Shown one piece after another: positions 7,746 through 13,555 of a stretch of 13,555 bases of DNA. Below the pieces are notes generated by a model. The model was not told the DNA's origin, ran no database searches, and saw nothing but the letters and a program-made list of their open reading frames with translations. Positions within the stretch are counted from its first letter, which is position 1; every line of letters starts with the position of its first letter. Made by a program: the position numbers and the translations under genes. Source of the stretch: Sphingobacteriales bacterium (GTDB taxonomy: Bacteria > Bacteroidota > Bacteroidia > Chitinophagales > Chitinophagaceae); the NCBI GenBank assembly GCA_023251215.1, contig JAHEZF010000021.1, positions 1 to 13,555 on the forward strand. Direction: 5' to 3'.

Positions 7746-9059
7746 ATGGAATCTGCTGAAGCAATTAACCAACCGTCTTCCCTATGGGATAAGGGAAAAC
7801 TTTTTCTGAAAGGCATTATCATTTTTGTAATGGCTTTGGGATTGTGGCTGCCAACTTATTTTATCATGAACGTGGTAAAAGAAAGAAAAGGTCGCCAGAA
7901 AGAAGCTATTGCTGATATAAGCAATAAATGGGCAGGCCGCCAAACAGTAACCTGCCCCCTGCTCATGATACCATATAATGAAACAGAAAAAGACGATAAA
8001 GCTAATATGGTGACATTAAAAAAGAATGCGTATTTCATGCCGGACAAGCTGGATATACAATCAACTGTTTTTCCTGAAAAACGCCACAGGGGAATTTACC
8101 AGGTGGCTGTATATCGAAGCGATATTAACCTGAATATAAAATTCAATGCGCTGCAATGGCAGCAACTTAAAATTCCTTCAGAAAATATTTTATGGAATGA
8201 AGCCATGCTTATTTTAAGGGTAACCGATAATCTCAAGGGTATCAATGAAGACATTTTTGTAAAATGGGGTGACAGCAATATTGTTTTTACTCCTCAGCCT
8301 TCGGGCTTAACAAATTTGAATGATGCTTTTGTAGCAAATATTCCATTAACCACAGAAGAAATTGCAAAAGAACATTCTTGTTCCATAAAATTTTCCCTGA
8401 ATGGATCGGAACAATTATTATTTACTGCATCTGGCCGGGAAAATAAATTAGAGATGCATTCTGAATGGCCTAATCCCAGTTTCACAGGTGTAAAACTTCC
8501 GGATACAAGGGAAATTAAAAAAACCGGTTTTGTAGCTGACTGGAAATACATGAATCGTTCCGTGCCTCAAGTATGGAAAAATACATTTTATGATCTTTCA
8601 GCTTCTGTACTGGGTGCTGATCTGATGATACCTGTTGACAGCTATGATAAAACAGAACGTTCTGTTAAATATGCTTTGTTGTGTATCATTCTCACTTTTG
8701 CCGCTTTTTTCCTGGTTGAAACAATTTACAAAAGACCGCTGCACCTTGTTCAGTATGGATTAGCAGGTCTTGCGCTGGTATTGTTTTATACATTGCTTTT
8801 ATCCATATCGGAATATACCGGCTTTAACCTCGCTTACCTTTTAGCGGGTGCAGCTACTATTAGTTTGGTAACCTGGTATGTTGGCAGTGTGATGCGGTCA
8901 TCCAAACTTGCTTTGTTCATCGGTTTTGTACTTGCTATAGTGTACAGTTATATTTTTATCATTATCCAATTACAGGATTATGCTTTGCTGATGGGCAGCA
9001 TTGGTTTATTCATTGCACTGGCGATAATTATGTATTTCTCAAGGAAACTGCAATGGTAA
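7746..9059 (+). CDS. creD: CreD-family inner-membrane protein
   Basis: The 437-residue protein matches the CreD family (about 450 residues in E. coli), an inner-membrane protein linked to envelope integrity and colicin or beta-lactam responses; its biochemical activity is unknown. One N-terminal helix (residues about 20-42) is followed by a large extracytoplasmic domain with family landmarks: KRHRGIYQVAVYRSDINL, WPNPSFTGVKLPDTREIKKTGF, then ADWKYMNRSVPQVW. The C-terminal part has about five helices starting near residue 307, in the typical order: KYALLCIILTFAAFFLVE, HLVQYGLAGLALVLFYTLL, then SISEYTGFNLAYLLAG. In enterobacteria creD belongs to the CreBC two-component regulon. Here the context is instead a winged-helix regulator and four other membrane proteins, with no histidine kinase visible. 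It is the last long gene of the run and lies 17 bp after the 72-residue protein gene. Confidence 0.93.
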   Translation: MESAEAINQPSSLWDKGKLFLKGIIIFVMALGLWLPTYFIMNVVKERKGRQKEAIADISNKWAGRQTVTCPLLMIPYNETEKDDKANMVTLKKNAYFMPDKLDIQSTVFPEKRHRGIYQVAVYRSDINLNIKFNALQWQQLKIPSENILWNEAMLILRVTDNLKGINEDIFVKWGDSNIVFTPQPSGLTNLNDAFVANIPLTTEEIAKEHSCSIKFSLNGSEQLLFTASGRENKLEMHSEWPNPSFTGVKLPDTREIKKTGFVADWKYMNRSVPQVWKNTFYDLSASVLGADLMIPVDSYDKTERSVKYALLCIILTFAAFFLVETIYKRPLHLVQYGLAGLALVLFYTLLLSISEYTGFNLAYLLAGAATISLVTWYVGSVMRSSKLALFIGFVLAIVYSYIFIIIQLQDYALLMGSIGLFIALAIIMYFSRKLQW

Positions 9060-9122
9060 AACTCGGTTGATGTTGGTTTTGTAAGGATAGGAGAAATAAT
9101 TAATACGGCAATTGAAAAGATA

Positions 9123-9251
9123 ATGGACATTATTTCCGAAGAACAACTGCTTGAAATCAGGATCATTAAAGATATGTGTGCTTCTGCTGTATTGATCGCA
9201 GCCATTGCTGCTTTGGTTACAGGTTGTATTGTATTTATTCCAAAATTGTAG
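9123..9251 (+). CDS. Possible 42-residue single-helix membrane peptide
   Basis: An ATG at 9123 opens a 42-codon frame ending in TAG at 9249-9251. The product has an acidic-basic N-terminus (MDIISEEQLLEIRIIKDM) and one clear hydrophobic helix (ASAVLIAAIAALVTGCIVFI), ending in PKL. The charge pattern and helix length fit a small inner-membrane protein. It lies 63 bp after the creD stop, in the same reading frame, and a purine-rich GAAAAG precedes the ATG. I do not recognise it. Support is modest: the frame is short and homologues could not be checked. Confidence 0.45.
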   Translation: MDIISEEQLLEIRIIKDMCASAVLIAAIAALVTGCIVFIPKL

Positions 9252-9274
9252 AAATGATTTCAATAAAAAATATT

Positions 9275-9335
9275 TCACTCAGAGTCCGCTGAGAACGCAG
9301 GGAAGTTTTTTAAATCTCATTGATCTCAGCGTGCA
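9275..9335. repeat. Degenerate dispersed repeat in convergent gene end region, possible terminator
   Basis: The text CTCAGAGTCCGCTGAGAACG resembles the CGCAGAG/CGCTGAGAACGCAGAGAAG intergenic repeats I know from Bacteroidota genomes. CGCTGAGA at 9287-9294 is repeated in inverse orientation as TCTCAGCG at 9324-9331, with a run of six T (9306-9311) between. It lies between convergent genes and could serve as a bidirectional terminator, but the stem is weak. Confidence 0.4.
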
Positions 9336-9358
9336 ATTAGCAAAACCATTTTAATCAT

Positions 9359-9381
9359 CATCCTGAGCATGCTGAAGGATC
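9359..9381. repeat. ATCCTGAG...AAGGAT-type palindromic repeat
   Basis: ATCCT at 9360-9364 and AGGAT at 9376-9380 form inverted ends around a central AGCATGCT palindrome (9366-9373). It looks like the TCATCCTGAGC-GAAGGATC element that I recall as a widespread intergenic repeat. It ends 5 bp before the stop codon of the minus-strand gene and could help end transcription from either side. Confidence 0.45.
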
Positions 9382-9386
9382 ACCTG

Positions 9387-12300
9387 TTAAAAATCCAGGC
9401 CCATCGCAAAATACCATTGGGGTTTTCCCTGGAAAAAACTATTCATTTCCCAGGCTGCATCTACACGAAGGAAATAACCCAGTAAAGTGCTGCGGGCGCC
9501 AAATCCATAACCACCTGCAAAGGGACCAATACCACCAGCCCTCACTTTTACACTGATTGGAGGAGCTCCATATACTACTCCCGGCCTTTCCAGTTTATCA
9601 TAAGCTCCATTCCATGCTGTACCCAGGTCAAAGAATTGTACCAGCTGGAAATTGCGCAGGAAAGCATTGTTGATCGGTTTATTAATGAATGAAGCGAACA
9701 CCGGGGCTCTTACTTCACTGTTTATTATAAGGGCATTATTTCCATTGGCTACATTTTGTTTAAACCCTCTAAGGTTTACTGCCAGCGACTGGAAAGCATA
9801 ATCATTATCCGGATCAGGTTTATTGGCCGGGTTGAAATACCTGAACGTTCCATCTGCCCGTTCGTTCTGGCCAAACATCAGCCAGTTATCAACGCCGCCT
9901 AAATAGTAAATGAATTTTTCTTTGCCCCAGGAAAAATCACCGGCGCCACGAACCGCCCAGATGATATTACGGTAAATAGGCAAATAATGCCTTGCATCAA
10001 AACCAAAATTAAAAGTATAAGGATGATCGCCCTTGCCCACGGTATTGCTCTTACTGATCCTTGCATTCCAGTCCATATACACTTTCCATCGCAGGCCATT
10101 CCAGATATTCATGGCGGGTGAAATAACATCATCATGCACAAACTCCACATGCACCAGGCTATATGTCCGTTTACTGTCAGGCACCTTTAACGATTGCGGG
10201 TAAATATCATTTGACAATATCACATACTTATCTCTTCGTAACGCTACATTGAACCGGAGACTTCTTATACGGTTGAAAGGATATGTAATTGTGGCCTGGT
10301 ACAGGTTGCTGTATTCTTTTACATCATAAAAAATCGTATCATCATAGAGCGGCGGGTTTTTAACAGAATTGCGATAATAAGTAAAGCCGTAATCAATTCT
10401 TTTTTTCAGGTATTGAGTTGACAGCACATATTCATTATTATTCAAATCAGGGCTGATGCGGAAACCACCGGCAAATTTCCAGTCTTCAAACAGGTCAGAA
10501 GTTCCAACACGAAGAATACCATTGAATGGATCGTTATTACTCAGTTGAATTGGGCCATTGCCGCCCTGGTAGGGTTGAAAACGGCTTACCAGTACATTAT
10601 TATTAAACCCACTCACTAAATAATCATTAAAGAATTTGGGAGGACGGTATTCAAATACTCTTGCTTTTCTTAATACAGTCTCTTTGGTTATTTCATGAGC
10701 TTCCACCACTTTACCCAGTTTAGTGCTGTCTGTTTTTTCATCTTTAAATTCACTGCTGAAAAAATCCTTTTCTTTTTGAGTAAGTGTATCCTTTTTTTCA
10801 GGTTGATAAGTGGTGGTTTTCCCAATGGCTTTTTTCTCCTCATCTATTCTTTTCTTCATGTATTCAGTAGGCCTTGCCGTAACATTGCGGCGATGCAATA
10901 CGTTTTCATCTACTTTTAGCCGGTACAATAATTTTACATCTCCCAGTTTCACCACCTCACTCACCTGCTGGTTGTCGCCGGCAGTTCTTGTTTCCAGCAT
11001 ACTGCTCTGGTAATTTGTCAGCGGAAATACATAAGAGGAATCGTTGGTGATGGAAACAAAACCAACTGAATCAATATCTGTTTTATTCCATTCTTTCAGC
11101 AGGCTGTCCACATCTTTTTGCGGGGGATTGCGTAGCACCTCATCGCCAATGAACACCAAAGTATCCAAACCGGCCCGTTCAGTTCTGAAAAAACCTGCAT
11201 AGCGGTTGTTGATCCCATTTTCATCACTCACAAAGGTGAAGTGAGATTGATTGTACTGCGAAGGAAACCTTGCATTACCGAATTTAAGATCAGTAAGCCG
11301 GGATATTTGTTTGAAATCAGATTTGTTCCAGTTATCCACCAAAAAAATATTAAGACGCTTACCGGGCAGCGAATCATCGCTGCTTAAGGCAGTGGTTGAA
11401 GGACGGTTGCTGGAAAAAATAATTCCGGTTTTATTGGGGAAAGCTACAAACGAAGGATCAAGATCATCATATACATCGTTGGTAATCTGCTCTGCGGTCT
11501 GCTTATCTATTTTATAAACAAAAATATCCGTCTGCCCGCTTTTTACTGCACTTAATAAAAGTGTATTGGCATCCAGCATATATTTCATGTCTTGCACCTG
11601 GTCAAACATCTTTATTTCCTGGTTCACCGTTTTAATACGGTTGACTACATCATACACAAACAGTTTTGTTTTTCCTTCTTCATTATACAAAACGGCCAGC
11701 CGGGTTCCCTTTCCATCCCATGCCAGTACCGGGTAATTAGGATGTTTTTCTAAATCTCCGGAACGTACTCCCAGTTTCAGCAATATTTTCCGGTTCACAA
11801 AATTTTCCATCAGCACAACCTTGTACTGTCCCTGTCTGAATTCAACTACAGCATACGTAAAGCTTCTGGGCACCGGGCTGGCATTAAAGCGGATGAAATC
11901 TTTTTTACCGGTCACTTCACTAACGGATAATTGTCCTTTGGGAACATTGCGGCGGCCGCGGATATCTTTAAAATATTGCTGTGGCACTTCAACCATAAAA
12001 TCCTGCAGCAATTTTTTAAATTTCATTTTGGTTATTTTCAGCGAAGCATTATTCAGGTTGCGGTAAATGCGGGCCAGGTATAAAAAATAAGTGGTTTTCC
12101 TTGTGCCATATTTATCCGCTACATATTTCCAGAAGGAGTGACCGGCCAGCACTGGTTTTTCAAAAGCAAACTGGTAAAAATTACTGTAGCTGCCCGATAG
12201 CATGGCTCCCCGCAGGTCATCGTCAAGAGAAGGGCTCCAGTTTTCAGCAGCATATTCAATATAGCCATCCGTCAGCCATTTCGGAAGATCAAGCAATGCC

Positions 12301-12785
12301 TGGTTGGTGGCAAACTCACCCAGGTCATCGCCAAATAAAACATTATCCACTAATATTTTGGCAATGCCCTGCCTTACCTGGCGGCGCAGGTTATCATGAT
12401 TGCCATCGAAGTAAACGATCATTTTATTGTTCACCAGTTTGGTAACACCGCCGGTGTTTTGCCAGTCAATACCCAATCCGATATTAGACTGCTGCATCTC
12501 ATCAAAATTGTTGTAAATAACAATATTGGCACGGCGTTGCAATCCATACTCTACAAATTCTTCAATTCCCGGCAGTTCCGCTTCGGCAATTTGTGCCACA
12601 TATTTACCAAGGCCAAGGCCATCCTGGCTGAAGTAGGAGTTGAAATTTTCTGTCTGGTAATATTTCCATTTGAATTTCTGGAACTGGAGCCGGTTTTTTC
12701 CGAATTCAACAGTATTCACCTGTGCCGATGTTTCCACTATCATGAAAACAGAAAGGCAAGCTATCAGACCTGATACTTTCTTCAT
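9387..12785 (-). CDS. Secreted TolB-propeller protein with Omp85-like C-terminal barrel
   Basis: The 1132-residue product starts with a signal peptide (MKKVSGLIACLSVFMIVETS, AQ). Residues up to about 270 resemble a gluzincin-type (peptidase MA-like) region: LRRQVRQGIAKILVDNVLFG followed by LPKWLTDGYIEYAAE near 172. However, the zinc motif HExxH is absent where expected, so it is probably catalytically dead. Residues about 280-480 hold TolB/PD40-like propeller blades, such as TRLAVLYNEEGKTKLFVYDV and DLDPSF with IIFSSNRP near 458. A charged lysine/glutamate-rich linker around residues 640-700 follows. From about 710 the chain is rich in aromatic beta strands. Near 1007 it contains LRGF, then SEVRAPVF and FFDLGTAWNG, as in surface-antigen (Omp85-type) barrels, and it ends in WYFAMGLDF with a C-terminal phenylalanine. 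It is likely exported and anchored in the outer membrane; the role is unknown. The ATG at 12785 is preferred over one at 12812 because it begins directly with the signal peptide. Confidence 0.8.
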   Translation of the reverse strand: MKKVSGLIACLSVFMIVETSAQVNTVEFGKNRLQFQKFKWKYYQTENFNSYFSQDGLGLGKYVAQIAEAELPGIEEFVEYGLQRRANIVIYNNFDEMQQSNIGLGIDWQNTGGVTKLVNNKMIVYFDGNHDNLRRQVRQGIAKILVDNVLFGDDLGEFATNQALLDLPKWLTDGYIEYAAENWSPSLDDDLRGAMLSGSYSNFYQFAFEKPVLAGHSFWKYVADKYGTRKTTYFLYLARIYRNLNNASLKITKMKFKKLLQDFMVEVPQQYFKDIRGRRNVPKGQLSVSEVTGKKDFIRFNASPVPRSFTYAVVEFRQGQYKVVLMENFVNRKILLKLGVRSGDLEKHPNYPVLAWDGKGTRLAVLYNEEGKTKLFVYDVVNRIKTVNQEIKMFDQVQDMKYMLDANTLLLSAVKSGQTDIFVYKIDKQTAEQITNDVYDDLDPSFVAFPNKTGIIFSSNRPSTTALSSDDSLPGKRLNIFLVDNWNKSDFKQISRLTDLKFGNARFPSQYNQSHFTFVSDENGINNRYAGFFRTERAGLDTLVFIGDEVLRNPPQKDVDSLLKEWNKTDIDSVGFVSITNDSSYVFPLTNYQSSMLETRTAGDNQQVSEVVKLGDVKLLYRLKVDENVLHRRNVTARPTEYMKKRIDEEKKAIGKTTTYQPEKKDTLTQKEKDFFSSEFKDEKTDSTKLGKVVEAHEITKETVLRKARVFEYRPPKFFNDYLVSGFNNNVLVSRFQPYQGGNGPIQLSNNDPFNGILRVGTSDLFEDWKFAGGFRISPDLNNNEYVLSTQYLKKRIDYGFTYYRNSVKNPPLYDDTIFYDVKEYSNLYQATITYPFNRIRSLRFNVALRRDKYVILSNDIYPQSLKVPDSKRTYSLVHVEFVHDDVISPAMNIWNGLRWKVYMDWNARISKSNTVGKGDHPYTFNFGFDARHYLPIYRNIIWAVRGAGDFSWGKEKFIYYLGGVDNWLMFGQNERADGTFRYFNPANKPDPDNDYAFQSLAVNLRGFKQNVANGNNALIINSEVRAPVFASFINKPINNAFLRNFQLVQFFDLGTAWNGAYDKLERPGVVYGAPPISVKVRAGGIGPFAGGYGFGARSTLLGYFLRVDAAWEMNSFFQGKPQWYFAMGLDF

Positions 12786-12843
12786 AGAATCTTTACAATT
12801 TCGTATAGTCAATCATTCCGTCCATTTAATTTTCAATCCCCGG

Positions 12844-12886
12844 ACACATCAACCAAATAGACCATTACGTATTTTTGGTTTTGTGT
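12844..12886. other. Imperfect stem-loop in the divergent region
   Basis: AACCAAA at 12851-12857 is the exact inverse of TTTGGTT at 12874-12880, with a 16-base loop. Outside it ACACA and TGTGT continue the pairing with bulges. It lies between the divergent genes starting at 12785 and 12944 and may be part of a regulatory site or an old repeat. No firm promoter was found with it. Confidence 0.35.
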
Positions 12887-12895
12887 GTTGATAAG

Positions 12896-12912
12896 CCCCT
12901 CCACCGGAGGGG
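12896..12912. repeat. GC-rich hairpin CCCCTCC-ACC-GGAGGGG
   Basis: Perfect 7-bp arms (12896-12902 and 12906-12912) surround a 3-base loop, followed by TTGGGGAGG. It stands out in an AT-rich intergenic region and resembles the GCCCCTCC...GGAGGGG dispersed palindromes common between Bacteroidota genes. It lies in the leader of the plus-strand MBL gene and upstream of the divergent minus-strand gene, so a role as terminator for either full gene is unlikely. Confidence 0.6.
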
Positions 12913-12943
12913 TTGGGGAGGCCTAAAGTACGAAAAACCATTT

Positions 12944-13555
12944 ATGTTAAGCGTTAAGTCATTTACTTTTAACCCGGTTGAGGAGAATACCTATGTTTTG
13001 TATAGCCAAAACAAAAGATGCTGCATTATTGACCCCGGATGCTATTTTCAAAAAGAGAGGGACGGATTAAAAACGTTCCTTGATGAGACAGGCCTTACAC
13101 CCATTCTGCTGCTCAATACCCACTGCCACCTGGATCATGTATTCGGCAATAAATTCGTGTATGATACATGGAAACTGCCCCTGCATCTTCACGAAAAAGA
13201 AAAGCCAATGCTTGATCTTGCTCCTGCCTCTGGCCAAATGTGGCAACTGCCCTTTGACCATTACGATGGGCCATTGGTTTATTTGAAGGAGGGTTCAACT
13301 ATAAAAATAGATGATGATGAAACCGATAGCCATCGGTTGGAGATACGGTTCACGCCGGGCCACTCACCGGGCAGTGTTTGCTTTTATAATGAAGCCGGAG
13401 GATTTGTGATAGGGGGTGATGTACTCTTTAATGGCAGCATTGGCCGAACCGACTTGCCGGGCGGCGATTATGATACCTTAATTAATAGTATTCAAACCCA
13501 GCTATTCACTTTGTCGGATGAAACTAAAGTATATCCCGGCCATGGGCCAATGACA
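12944..13555 (+). CDS. MBL-fold metallohydrolase (glyoxalase II/YcbL-like), 3' end missing
   Basis: The frame opens at ATG 12944 and gives 204 residues to the right edge; the family is about 210-215 residues, so only the last few are missing. All expected metal ligands are present: H60, H62, D64 and H65 in THCHLDH, H140 in TPGHSPGS, D159 in GGDVLF, and H200 in YPGHGP. The segment NGSIGRTDLPGGD (163-175) is typical of the short glyoxalase II-like/YcbL subgroup, which binds two metal ions and hydrolyses thioesters or related substrates in the cytoplasm. The long C-terminal substrate domain of true glyoxalase II cannot fit if the protein ends soon after the edge, so a YcbL-like enzyme of uncertain substrate is the best call. 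It is divergent from the TolB-propeller gene across 158 bp containing a GC hairpin. Confidence 0.92.
   Translation, partial: MLSVKSFTFNPVEENTYVLYSQNKRCCIIDPGCYFQKERDGLKTFLDETGLTPILLLNTHCHLDHVFGNKFVYDTWKLPLHLHEKEKPMLDLAPASGQMWQLPFDHYDGPLVYLKEGSTIKIDDDETDSHRLEIRFTPGHSPGSVCFYNEAGGFVIGGDVLFNGSIGRTDLPGGDYDTLINSIQTQLFTLSDETKVYPGHGPMT

Noticed and set aside
9039..9278. Minus-strand 79-codon frame overlapping the creD end
   Set aside because: It overlaps creD and the small plus-strand ORF, its composition is unlike a protein (cysteine/asparagine/tyrosine-rich), and it has no motif.
10695..12773. Several plus-strand frames of 60-125 codons opposite the TolB-propeller gene
   Set aside because: They lie antisense to a clearly coding gene, overlap each other, and show no domain or consistent composition.
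12786..12812. Upstream ATG adding nine residues to the TolB-propeller protein
   Set aside because: It would place a polar stretch (MTIRNCKDS) before a standard signal peptide; the ATG at 12785 is followed directly by MKK and the hydrophobic core.
12870..12877. TATTTTTG matching the Bacteroidota -7 consensus upstream of the MBL gene
   Set aside because: No TTG-type -33 element is found 17-23 bases upstream, and such a match is common by chance in AT-rich DNA.

Overview
The window most likely comes from the chromosome of a Bacteroidota bacterium, probably of the Chitinophagaceae type. The base composition is fairly AT-rich and most genes lack a strong Shine-Dalgarno sequence. Several proteins belong to families typical of that phylum: a DUF5686 protein with a carboxypeptidase-regulatory-like domain, a TolB-propeller/beta-barrel protein, and a CreD cluster with a winged-helix regulator. 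The family placement is inference from protein resemblance, since no search could be run. No tRNA, rRNA, CRISPR array, transposase or integrase was seen.

Layout. (1) Positions 1-2778, minus strand: a glycerol catabolism pair, glpK followed by glpD (glpD runs off the left edge). GlpK makes glycerol-3-phosphate and GlpD oxidises it to dihydroxyacetone phosphate. (2) 2842-5328, minus strand: a large predicted outer-membrane DUF5686 protein, 63 bp upstream of glpK. (3) 5398-9059, plus strand: six genes in a row encoding a polytopic membrane protein, a winged-helix regulator, three small unnamed membrane proteins and CreD, possibly followed by a 42-residue one-helix ORF at 9123-9251. A perfect inverted repeat sits at the promoter in front of the first gene. 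(4) 9387-12785, minus strand: a 1132-residue secreted protein that appears to combine a peptidase-like region, a TolB-type propeller and an Omp85-like barrel. (5) 12944 to the right edge, plus strand: an MBL-fold metallohydrolase missing only its last residues.

How the genes relate. The glp pair is a simple metabolic unit. The CreD cluster looks like a self-contained envelope module: its own operator-like palindrome, a small DNA-binding protein, and otherwise only membrane proteins. No two-component CreBC system is visible beside it. Both large minus-strand proteins probably end in outer-membrane barrels.

The main oddity is the number of palindromic repeats. A 32-bp perfect stem-loop lies inside the glpK reading frame and coincides with five extra residues between two active-site residues. 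A complex repeat with two mutually exclusive pairings separates glpK and glpD. Further repeat-like sequences lie between the convergent genes near 9275-9384 and in the divergent region near 12844-12912. The candidate for a poorly described system is the CreD-associated membrane cluster.
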